Below are positions 22,250 through 34,904 of a stretch of 64,000 bases of DNA, piece by piece. How positions within the stretch are numbered: the stretch's first letter is position 1; each line of letters begins with the position of its first letter. Source of the DNA: Microglena sp. YARC (lineage: Eukaryota; Chlorophyta; Chlorophyceae; Chlamydomonadales; Chlamydomonadaceae); contig CM039464.1 of assembly GCA_022414725.1 (NCBI GenBank), forward strand, positions 28,697,543 through 28,761,542, written 5' to 3'. The notes below the pieces were generated by a model. It did not search any database. It saw only the letters and a program-made list of their open reading frames with translations, and was not told the DNA's origin. The position numbers and the translations under genes are program-made.

Positions 22250-23560
22250 CATATGGCTCGTGCCCCCCAAGTTATGAATGTGTGTAGAGCGTCAGACAAG
22301 TTCCTGCTATTCGGGTAGGGTACAGCCAAAATGTACGGCTTTACTACCTACAATATGTCACGCTGTATTGTGGATTGTTCACAGTCCTTAGGTAACTCAT
22401 CCACGCCATCCAATCCGAAAACACAGATGGTCTCTTCAGACAAGTGGGCATGTCTCAATGGCGAGGAGGAGTTGCCCAAGGACTACGAAAAATGCTCTCT
22501 ACAATGACACATGGGTGCCATGTGACAGACTGGGCTCAGGCACTTGACATCAAGTTCCCCTGCCCCCAACCCTTAGGTAGTTACTACCCCATGCAAGCTG
22601 CAAGGGGTGACTTCGCAGCATGCACGCGAGACTGGCAGCATCTTCGGGACTCTACAGCACTCATGGGAGCAAGGATAGCATAATTGGATGCTGCAGCAGT
22701 CGGGTATTCCGTCCTGCGCATCATCGCCGAGTTGCGGCTTTCGCCAGTTTCGCACCTTGTACCCGTTTTGGGGCCATCTTCCACGGCCGGAGCTTCAATT
22801 GCTTTTAGTATGGAGGCTAATTAGGTATTCCGGGTAAATTGCAGCGGTGCGACGCGACGCCGGCTTGTTCACGGGAAACGTCTGTACGCCCAGAGATGAG
22901 CTTCTTCCACAATTAAACTGTTATTACTAGGTATCAAAGCTTTGTAATTGGGGAGGATGCAGACGTTCTTTCAGAAAGGTAGTGCGGAGAGGCGCAAGTC
23001 TGGCGTGATTACAAGGAGCTGCTCAGAGCAACTAGTCTTCCGAGGAAGAAAGAATTGAACAAAACAGAGCTAAATAAAGTCTTAGACCGAGAAACAGAAT
23101 GAGACACCCCAGCCGCTTCGCGTCTATGCTTTGCTAGCTGGCGGGTTCGCCCAGCACCGGGCCTCAGCTACTTCATCAGTAGCTAGTAGTATAATTGCCA
23201 CGCTGGCGAGGACGGCACGAATCACCTGCACCTGTCACCGGCGCTACGCTCAGCTGAAGCGCATACTTGTGTACCTCGCATAGTAGCCCCGTTCACACAT
23301 GAATCACTACATCCAATAATCGGCACAACAATGCTTCATGAACAACCTATTCAGCCAACATCGAAAATATTCAGTAATCTATTAGTCGCACAACCCACAC
23401 AGCTGGTACATGCTAGGTATCGACAGCCACATAGTGAAACTGAACCATAACGACCCCTGTTGGTTGTGCACAGTGCCAGTGGAAACTTAACCACACGGCT
23501 AGCTATCATACTGGCCAACCATCACTCAGTAGCTAGCTAGTCTAGCAGTCTCATCCAGGG
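22250..23560. other. Intergenic, nothing recognised
   Basis: Ordinary sequence without arrays. The open frames (for example 22,444-22,683 plus) have no recognisable features and no splice context. Confidence 0.4.
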
Positions 23561-23935
23561 GTGTACAGAACTTTACGTTTCACGACACAGATTTGGGGGG
23601 GTCCACCATGTTGACAACGCAGTGGTTGATTGATGGTTGGTTAAGGTTGGTTGGTTTATTTGAGAGCCAGGGTCCACCTCTTTGAAACGTAGTGGCTGGT
23701 TGATGGTTGGTTGATGGTTGGTTGAGGTTGGAGGGTCCACCACATTAAAAACGTAGATTTGGCCTCATGAAACATAGATCTTGAGAATGCTGTAGCTCTC
23801 GCATAATGTAGAATATTAAGTGCCCTTGAACAACCCAGGTATCATCCAGGGTGGTCCAGGGGACCCCTCAATCTACTTTTCGAGACCTGAGTGGGTTGTG
23901 CACAGTGAAAACTTAACCACAATGCTAGCACACTA
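23440..23935. repeat. Duplicated block and TTGATGGTTGG repeats
   Basis: GGTTGTGCACAGTG..GAAAACTTAACCACA occurs at about 23,458 and 23,892. Between them are GGTTGATGGTTGGTT units and repeated GTCCACCA..AACGTAG motifs. Confidence 0.6.
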
Positions 23936-23975
23936 TGACCAGCATGTAATATTACAAGCACACACGAATCTCCCG

Positions 23976-24150
23976 TTTCGACGATTGGCTCAATGGTTGA
24001 GTACGTTGAAATCAGGCGGAAGGTGCGGGGTTCGAATCCCTACGAATGCGCCTTAGTGTTCGCGGTCGCTGTCAACCGCCATGGTAGCACTGTCCAGGTG
24101 GAGTAGCAGCCCGTTCTCTACCTCCGTAAGACAGGGCTCCCTTAATCCTA
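23976..24150 (+). mobile_element. tRNA-derived SINE, copy 1
   Basis: A tRNA-like head with A box TGGCTCAATGG (23,986) and B box GGTTCGAATCC (24,029) is followed by the family body CGGTCGCTGTCAACCGCCAT .. ACAGGGCTCCCTTAAT. The body is shared with copies at 37,562, 41,805 and 54,567. It lies just downstream of the CFAP43 stop. Confidence 0.75.
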
Positions 24151-24222
24151 CTACTAGCATGCTATCACACTAGCACTCGATCATGAGCTGTTGAAAAACC
24201 CACGTTCTGTAAAACCCTAGTC

Positions 24223-24896
24223 TCATCTTGACTCCAGCTTGCGTCTCAACATGCCGCCGTTCGACGACGTCCCCGGCCGAGAGCTCCTCTGAGCACTTGT
24301 CGACCGCGCAGATCCCGCTTGTTCGGCTCCGCCCGGTCCCAATGCACTCCGGGCGTTACGAGGCGGCATGCCGGAAGGAGCAAAGGCTGTGCCAGGTCGG
24401 CTGCTCATGTTAGAGCGAGGCCCGTTCCTGCTGGCCATAGTTGTCCTGTCACTGCCCCTGCTGCCCAGCGCACTCCTTGGAGGGCCGTAGGTGCGGGGCA
24501 TGGTCACGTCGGGTCCATACACTATGGGGTGGCGAGGCGTGAGGGAAGGGAACGCCCGCTCCTCAAGTTGGGCCATCTCTCGAGCCAGCTGGGCAAGCTC
24601 AATCGCCTGTGGTGGTGGTGGTGGAGGGTATGGTGGGTATGGTGGGGTGCGGGTGGATATGGTGGGTATGGTGGAGTGCAAGCTCGATCGCCTGTGGTGG
24701 TGGTGGTGGAGGGTATGGTGGGTATGGCGGGTGTGCTGGAGGGTATGGTGGGTGTGCTGGAGGGTATGGTGGGTATGGTTGGGTGCGGGTGGGTATGGTG
24801 GGTATGGTGTGGTGGGGTGGTGAATATGGTGGTGGGTATGGTGGTGGGTATGGTGGTACGGTGGTGGTGGGTATGGGTGGTATGGTGGGTATGGTG

Positions 24897-24959
<63 letters not shown>

Positions 24960-24991
24960 GGTAAGTTAGTAAGTAAGTAAGTAAGAAAGTG

Positions 24992-25041
<50 letters not shown>

Positions 25042-25051
25042 AAAGTGAGTG

Positions 25052-25131
<80 letters not shown>

Positions 25132-25375
25132 CACAACCTGGCCTACATAAATCTGAAATACAAAACACTGCCCCTACCCCAAAGCTGCCCACCGCTCTTC
25201 CAAACACTCCCGCCACATTGACAATTGGTCTTTGAATACTTTCCACATAAGCATGATATGAAATGGTTACATCCGTGGAATACAGTTACTCACAGGACGT
25301 GAAGTTAAGGACACCACAGCGTAAGCCGGAGCTAGCTATAGTCACCATTCCACATAGACACTTGCTGTTTGAAGA

Positions 25376-25412
<37 letters not shown>

Positions 25413-28400
25413 TTACACACCCACCCACACCCCACCCATCCTACACACCCACCCCACCCTGGGCGTGTGGAGAAGCATTGGCGTCTGATTGGATGGGGAA
25501 CAATGGGTACAAGAAAGCATGTTTTACAAGACCCCCCCCCCCCGCCCCTCCCCCCACACACACCCCACTCCCCTCCTCGGCTCTCCTCCTCCCTCCCCTC
25601 ACACACCTGAGCTACGGAGATATCCCCTCCTCTGCTCCCCTCCTCCCCCCCCACACACCTCCCTCCCCTCACACACCTGAGATATGGAGATATCAGACAG
25701 CTGCTTATTCGTCACCACGTTGCGTAGGTGGCGCTTGTGGGCAGCATCGTCTGATGCACGATTGTGCGTCATGATCTTGTGGACAGCGCCACTATCTGCA
25801 TACGACAGAGCTGCACTCTTCTCTGTCAAGGTCAGCGCCTGATGGACAGGTTGGGTGAAGCTGGTCAGCACTTCAGCGGTCAGCACTAGGGTTTATGTGA
25901 TTTAGGGTTTCTGTGGTTTAGTTTTTGGTGGTTTAGGAAAAAAAGTGCTGATCAGCTAAGTGCCGATGGAGTTCGATGTTAGAGGCCACTCTCTCAGTGA
26001 GATGAGCCAATGTCTTCAGGCCCCCCTCCCTCCCCCAAAAGTCCCCCTCCTCCCTCCCTCCCTCGCCCTTCTCCTCCCCCCCCCCCCCCCCCCCCGTCAC
26101 ATACCTGATGGACTTCGATGTTGGAAGCAACTCTCTCAGTTAGACAAGCCAATGTCTTCAGGTCTCCATCCTCCCTCCCTCCCCCTTCTCCTCCCTCCTC
26201 CGTCCCTCCCCCTTCTCCTTCCTCCCCCCCTTCTCCTCCCTCCTCCATCCCTCCCCCTTCTCCTTCCTCCCCCCCTTCTCCTCCCTCCTCCATCCCTCCC
26301 CCTTCTCCTTCCTCCCCCCCCCTCCCCCTTCTGCTCCTCCCCCTTCTCTTCCCCCTCCCCCTTCTCCCGTCACACACCTGATGGACTTCAATGTTGGAAG
26401 CCACTCTCTCAGTGAGACGAGCCAAGGTCCTGATCTTCAGCTCCCTGCGCTGCAAGTGGCTGCCCTGCGATCCTTCCAACAGTTTGACCATAGCTGCCTC
26501 CTGGTCCATCTTGTCCACGTTCTCGGGGTCTCGCATGGCAGCCTGCGGGAGGTGGTTGGTGGTGTTTGGTGTTTATTGTTGTTTATTGGTGTTTATTGTT
26601 GTTTATTGTTGTTTATTGGTGTTTATTGGTGTGTATTGGTGTGTATTGGTGTTTATTGGCGTTTATTGGTGGGTGTTGGTCGTTGTTGGAAGTGGTTGCA
26701 GCAACGCATGGGTCCGGTTAAGTAGTCAGAAATACCCCCCTCAACCCTTCCAGGCCCCCTGCTTCTTTATTTGTATTTTAATTCATTATTACATTTATAC
26801 TGATCAAACAAGAAATACCACTTACCGGTTTTATATTTATACGGATCAAACAAGAAATACCACTTATTATATATATACTGATCAAACAAGAAATACCACT
26901 TATTATATTTATACTGATCAAACAAGAAATACCACTTATTATATTTATACTGATCAAACAAGAAATACCACTTCTTATATTTATACTGATCAAACAAGAA
27001 ATACCACTTACTATATTTATACTGATCAAACAAGAAATAACACTCAGAATATAATGGACCCGCAGCTGCTTGGTTACATGGGGCAGTTGCAGCTCCTTCA
27101 GCTTGGCCACTTTGTCACCTTCTCTCATTTTCTCCTTCTTCCGTCGCTGCATGGCGACGCATGGGTCTGGCTAAGCTAGTCAGAAATACCTCCCCGACCC
27201 CCCCTGATCAAACAAGTCCTACTACTCAGAATTTAACGGACCAGCAGCTCGTTGGTTACATGGGTCAGTTGCAGCTCCTTCAGCTCGGCCACTTCGCCGT
27301 TTTCTTCTCCTTTTCCCCCCCTTATTCCGTCGCTACCTGGTGTCACAAGGGTCTGGCTAAGCTAGTCAGAAATACCTCCCCACCCCCCTACCCCACCCTG
27401 ACCCCCCTGATCAAACAAGTCCTGCTACCCAGAATATAACGAATGTCTGAGGTATTCGAAGTCCAGAGGGTGGTGATGGCAACGCATGGGTCCCAATAAA
27501 CTAGTCAGAAATACCCCCCCCCCCCACCACACCCACCACCACCCCCACCACCACCACCACCACTACCAGAATCTAACAAGACCTGCAGCTCCTTGGTGTC
27601 GTGGAGCAGTTGCAGCTCTTTCAGCTTGGCCACTTTGTCGTTTCCCCCCCTTTTGTTCTCCTTCTTCCATCGCCTTATGGCGTCGCATGGGTCTAGTTAA
27701 GGACTTAAGGTAGTCAGAAATACCCCCCCACACACAGACCCCACACCCCACCCCGACACCCCCTGATCAAATAAGTCCTACAGAATATTACAAACCTGAA
27801 GCTCCTTGGTGACGTGGAGCAGTTGCAGCTCTTTCAGCTCCGCCACCTTGTGCTGTTTAAGGAGCTCGATTGCAGCATTCTCCCACTCAGCCAGGTGGAT
27901 GTCTTTCTTCAGGCCCTTGAGTCCCCTGAGCATCTCCACCTAGGATGCAAAGGAACGGGAGAGTGTGAATGTGAAAGAACAGGAAAGTGTGATTGTGGAA
28001 GAATGTGAAAAAAAAAGGAAAAGAACGGGAGAGTGTGAATGTGAAATAATGTGAAGGAACGGGAAAGAATAGGAAAGTGTGGATGTCCTTTATCAGGTCC
28101 TTGAGTCCCCTGAGCATCTCCACCTAGGATGTGCAGGAACGGGAAAGTGTCAAAGCGAAAGAAGGTGTTGGAACGGGAAAGAACGAGAAAGTGTGGATGT
28201 CTTTCTTCAGGTCCTTGAGTCCCCTGAGCATCTCCACCTAGGATGTGAAGAAACGGGAAAGTGTGAATGTGAAGGAACGGAAAAGTGTGAATGTGAAAGA
28301 ATGTGAAAGAATGTAAAGGAACGGGAAAGAACGGGAGAGTGTGAATGTGAAATAATGTGAAGGAACAGGAAAGAACGGGAAAGTGTGAATGTAAAAGAAT

Positions 28401-31400
28401 GTGAAAGAAGGTGAAGCGTGAACGTGAAGGAACGAGAAATAACAGAGAAGAACGGGAAAGTGTGGATGCCTTTCTTCAGGCCCTTGAGTCTGCTGAGCAT
28501 CTCCACCTAGGATGTGAAGGAACGGGAGAGTGTGGGTGTGAACAAATGTGAAGGAACGGGAAAGTGTGAATTTGAAAGAATGTGAAGGAACGGGAAAGTG
28601 TGAATGTGAAGAATGTGAAGAGATGTGAAACTCAAAGGATTACATGTTCACAAAATGAAACCACCATACTTAAAACAATAGTACGCCTTTATTGCGTGAC
28701 AAAAGAAAAAAATTGTCCGACCTAGTCCGTACCACGCTCGACAATCGCATCGTTCAGACGCCCCACTCAAGATAGTTTAAAAAAAGATAACTGCCCAACT
28801 GGCCCAAATGACTGTCCTACCTGGCCCGTACTACTCGATATAGTTTCAATACAAAAACAACTGTCCTACCTGGTCCGTACCACGCTCAACGATCGCATCG
28901 TTCAGCCGCTCCACTTGAGATGGTCTCGAAAATGAAAACTCTGCCCTACCTGGTCTGTACCACTCGAGATAGTTTCAAAGACGAAAAAACTGCCATGCCT
29001 TGTCCGTACCACTCGAGACAGTTTCAAAACAAAAACAACTGTTTTCCCTGGTCCGTACCACGCTCGACAATCGCATCGTTCAAAAAACTGCCCTACCTGG
29101 TCTGTACCCATTGAGATAGATTCAAAACAAAAACAACTGTCTTACCTGGTCCGTACCATGCTCGACAATCGCATCGTTCAAAACAAAAACAACTGTCTTA
29201 CCTGGTCCGTACCATGCTCGACAATCGCATCGTTCAAAACAAAAACAACTGTCTTACCTGGTCCGTACCACGCTCGACAATCGCATCATTAAACCGCTCC
29301 ACTCGAGATAGTTTCAAAAATGAAGCGCCTGTAGTACTGGGCACCTCAACTTGACCGTTGGTGAGGCGGTATACGAGTCCAAGGTCAAGCAAGGCAGTCT
29401 GGACTGTGGTCCTGCAGGGTGGGATGGTTTGGGTTGGAAGGGAATAGGGTAGGGTTGGGTTGGGTTGGGTAGGGGGTAGGCTTGGATGGGGTTGGGTTGG
29501 GTAGGGTAGGGTAGGTTGGGTTGGGTTGGGTTGGGTTGGGTTGGGTTGGATGGGGTTGGGTTGGGTTGGGTTGGGTTGGGTTGGGTTGGGTTGGGTTGGG
29601 TTGGGTTGGGTTGGGTTGGGTTGGGTTGGGTTGGGTTGGGTTGGGTTGGGTTGGGTTGGGTTGGTTGGGTTGGATGAGTTTGGTTGGGTTGGGTTTGGGT
29701 TGGGTTGGGTTGGGTTGGGTTGGGTTGGGTTGGGTTGGGTTGGGTTGAGTCTGAGAGTTGAAGTTTTTTTAATTAATTTTAGTTAGTATGGCGGTGCTAC
29801 TGTTGAATGGCCAGGTCAGCTGTCACGCGACAAAAGCAGCTTTAGTGAGTGCCTGGGTTGAGTTGTTTGTTTGTTTGTTTGTTTTTGTTAAGAGTGTGTA
29901 AAAAAACTCAACACAGGCACTCAAGCTGCTTTTGTCGCCTTACAGCAACAATGACTTTGTCATTCAACAGAAGCACCTCCCTCTCCACACTCACATAAAA
30001 AAAAAAAAAAAACTCAACCCAGGCACTCACTCAAGCTGCTTTGTCGCCTTACAGCAACAATGACTTTGTCATTCAACAGCAGCACCTCCTTCTCCACACT
30101 CACATAAAACAAACAAACAAACACACAACTCAACCCAGGCACTCACTCAAGCTGCTTTTGTCGAGTGACAGCTGCAATGACATGGCCATTTAACAGCAGA
30201 ACCTCCCTCTCCACACCCACTTCAAAACAAGTAAACAAACTCAACCCAGGCACTCACTCAAGCTGCTTTTGTCACGTGACAGCTGCAATGACTTGGTCAT
30301 TCAACAGCAGCACCTCCCTCTCCACACCCACTTAAAACAAACAAACACACAACTCAACCCAGGCACTCACTTAGGCTGCTCTTGTAGCGTGACAGCTGCA
30401 ATGACTTGGTCATTAAGTAGCAGCAGCTCCCTCTCCACACTCACTTAAACAAAATGAAAAAACTCAACCCAGACCCAACCCAGGAACTCAGTTAAGCTGC
30501 TTTTGTCGCGTGACAGCTGCAACGACTTGGTCATTCAAGAGCATCACCTCCCTCTCAACGCCTACTTCAAAACAAGTAAAAAACTCAAACCCAGGCACTC
30601 ACTCAAGCTGCTTTTGTCGAGTGACTGCTGCAATGACTTGGCCATTTAACAGCAGAACCTCCCTCTCTACACTCACATAAAACAAACAAACAAATAAACA
30701 CACAACTCAACCCAGGCACTCACTTAAGCTGCTTTTGTCGAGTGACTGCTGCAATGACTTAGTCATTCAACAGAATCACCTCCCTCTCCACACCCACTTA
30801 AAACACACAACCAAAACAGCTAAACCCAGGCACTCACTCAAGCTGCTTTTGTCGAGTGACTGCTGCAATGACTTTGTCATTCAACAGAAGCACCTCCCTC
30901 TCCACACTCACTAGAAAAAACTCAACCCAGGCACTCACTTAAGCTGTTTTTGTCGCGTGATAGCTGCAATGACTTGTTCATTCAACAGAAGCACCTCCCT
31001 CTCCACGCCCTCCAGGCTGACGGCCAGTAGGCAGAGTTCATCCCACACTTTGAGGGCGTTCTTCTCCAACACTATGCGAGAATCGCGATACTCCATGAGC
31101 CGCAGCCACCATGCGTCATCTAGACCATCAGGCTTTTGATTTGTTGAGTCCCAGGGGGCCTGGAGGGAAAATATACAAAGTTTTTGAAAAGAAAATAAAG
31201 AAAAGAAATAAATAAATAAATAAATAAAATAAATATATATAAAATATAAATATATATATAAATATATACATAAAATATAAATATATATATATACATAAAT
31301 AAATATAAACATAAATATATACATAAAATATAATATATATATATATATACATAAAATATATATATATATATATATATACATAAAATATATACATAAATAT

Positions 31401-32901
31401 ATACATAAATATAAAATATATATATACATAAATAAATAAATATATACATAAATATATACATAAATAAAAAAATACATAAATAAATAAATACATACATAAA
31501 TATATATAATACATAAATATAATACATATATATAATACATAAATATAAATACAATAAATATAATACATAAATATAATACATAAATAATAATATAATACAT
31601 AAATATAAATACATAAATATAATACATAAAACATAAAAAATAATAAATAAATATAATACATAAATATAATGCATAAATAAATAGAATACATAAATATAAT
31701 ACAATATAAATATAATACATAAATATATAAATAAATATATACATAAATATATATACATAAAATATATACATAAAATATATATATAAATATATATATATAA
31801 ATATATATAAATATATATATAAATAATATATATATAAATATATATATAAATATATATATAAAATATATATATAAATATATATATAAATATATATATAAAT
31901 TATATACATAAAAATATATATATAATATATAAATATATACATAAATATATAAATATATACATAAATATACAAATATACATATATATACATAAATATAAAT
32001 ATACAAATATACATATATATACATAAATATATAAATATATACATAATATATACAAAAATAAATATATAACATAAATATATACATAAATATATACATAAAT
32101 ATATATATAAATATATAAATATATACATAAATATATAAATATATACATAAATATACAAATATACATATATATACATAAATATAAATATACAAATATACAT
32201 ATATATACATAAATATATAAATATATACATAATATATAAATATATACATAATATATACATAAAATATATACATAAATATATATATAATATATAATATATA
32301 AATATATATAAATATATATAATATATATAAATATAAATATATATAAATATATATAATATATATAAATGTATAAATAAATATATATATATATATATATAAA
32401 ATATACATAAAATATATATATAAATATATATATAAATATATATATATATAATAAATAAATAAAATATATATAATATATATATATGTATAATAAAATATAT
32501 ATAATATATATAATATAATATAAATAATATATATATATATATAATAAATATATAATATAATATATAATATTATATAATATAATACATAAATATATATAAA
32601 TATAATACATATATATATAATATATATATACATATATATAATTATTATACATAAATATATACATATTAATATATATAAATATATACATAAATATATACAT
32701 AAATATATACATAATAAAATAATATATACATAAATATATACATAAATATATATATATATAATATATATACATAAATATATACATAAATATATACATAAAA
32801 TATAAAATATATACATATACATATATAAAAATACATATACATAAATAAAAATATATACATAAAATATAAAAAAATACATAAATAAATAAATACATAAATA
32901 A

Positions 32902-32946
<45 letters not shown>

Positions 32947-34669
32947 AGTTTGGGGGAATTTCCACTTTTTAGGTGGTACTCCATGAGCCGCAGCCACCAT
33001 GCATCAAATCTAGACCATCAGGCTTTTGAGTTGTCGAGTCCCAGGGGGCCTGCAATCATGTTGTTTTGCGTAAAATATACTTATGATTGAAGATATATAT
33101 TATGATTCAAAAGTTTGGGGACATTTCTCAGGGGACATGCAGGCGAAATATAGAACCGTTTGGGAAAATGTGTATATTTTAAAAAGTTTGGGGGGAATTC
33201 CCCCTCCTTGGCGGTACTCCATCAGCCGCAAAGTACCCTGCGCATATAGACCACCAGGCTTTTTGGGCTGTTGAGTCTCAGGGGCCTGGAGGCTAAATAT
33301 AAACAAGTTTTTTTTAAGCTTGGAGAAATTTTCCATCTTTTTGGCAGCACACCATCAGCCGCAACCACCATGCGTATAAACAAGTATTATTTTTGAAGTT
33401 TAGGGGTTTTAGGGTTTAGGGTTTAGGGTATACAGTTTATCCCCCCACCCCCCCCCCCCCACCTACCCCACCCCACCCACACCCCCACCCAACCAAGACT
33501 CACAAGAGACAGAGTATACAGTTTACCCCCCCCCCCCCCCCCCCCTCCCAACCACCTGCACCAAGACTCACCGGAGACAAGAGGAGCATCGCCCTCCTCC
33601 AGCTTAGCCCTGGCCACCCCCTCCACCCCCCCCCCACACACACACACCAAAACTCACCTGAGACAGAGTACACAGTTTACCCCCCCCCACCCCCCCCCCC
33701 CACCCCCACCACCCACCCACCACCCATACCCACACCAAGACTCACGAGAGACAGAGGAGCATCGCCCTCCTCCAGCTTAGCCCTGGCCTGGATCTTTGCA
33801 GAGCCTGGCTCGAACATGGCGCGTATGGTTGGGCTCACAAAGGGTCCAGGCCACTGCTCACATCCGCATTCCAGGCCTAGCAACCCTGGGTTGGCAGCTC
33901 CTAGCGAGTGAAGCGGGCGACCTGGGTGTGGTGTGTGTGGTGTGTGTGGGTGTGTGTGGGGGGGGAGGGGGGGCATGGGGGGGAATGGCATGCATTTTGT
34001 GCCCTGCAGCCCCGGCATTTTGTGCCCTGCCCGACAGCCCTGCCCAGTTGTCTGTCCCTATCGACCTCCCCTGCCACTCACCCTCTAACAAGGCCTCTAT
34101 AACAGGCTCCAGTGGCCTGCCACCCGTGGCCATAGCCTTGAGGGTGGCAATGGGCCCCCCGTGGGTCATGAAGGAAAACATCCCATCAGGTCGAGGGTTG
34201 GGGGCACAGTGTCACCCACTGCTCCCTCCCGGGCTAGGCCCTCCTCGAGCCAATGCTGCAGGGCAGGCTAACAAGCTTAGGCTGGATTGTTGCTGCCATC
34301 CGGCACACCAAGAGACATTTCTTCGGCCATCATACGGCTGGCCATGGAAACGCTCTCCCCCCGGTGAGGGGAGGGGCTGGGGAGCGGTGTGGCGGTGCGC
34401 CCTCGGCTGTTTTGGCCAAGAGTTCTAGGGCTGATCTGATGGGAGCGCCTGACAACGCGTGCCGTCGATCCCGGTATACCTTGGAAACCTCCTCGAAGAT
34501 GTCTTCGCGGGCCCCAAATTCACGTCTGAATACCTTGTCCATCTGTAAAGAGGCGGGATGGGGGTGAGGGTGAGGGTGAAGGTGAGGGTGAAGGTGAGGG
34601 TGGGGTTGAGGGTGAGGGTGAGGGTGAGGGTGAGAGGTGGGGTGAGGGTGAGGGTGAGGTGAGGGTGAG

Positions 34670-34702
<33 letters not shown>

Positions 34703-34873
34703 AGGTGAGGGTGGTGTTTGTGTGTGTGTGTGAGAGATAGGAGAATGTGAGAGTGAAAAAGAGAGGTAGAACACCTTAGACACCTCATATATGTCTTCAT
34801 GCCCCAAAGTCCATCCTTTTACATCTGCTAAGAGGCGGGGTGGGGGTGAGAGTGAGGGTAGTGGGGTGAAGAG

Positions 34874-34904
<31 letters not shown>

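Noticed and set aside
22444..22683. 79-codon open frame on plus
   Set aside because: No motif, no flanking exon; overlapping frames on minus are equally open.
23976..24050. Functional tRNA gene
   Set aside because: A and B boxes are present but the anticodon arm does not fold properly and a SINE body follows; the same holds for the heads at 37,562, 41,805 and 54,771.
30935..32984. Tyr/Ile-rich open frames of 366-618 codons on minus
   Set aside because: They are produced by the ATATATACATAAAT array; only the C-terminal part near 31,159-30,939 is real CFAP43 exon.
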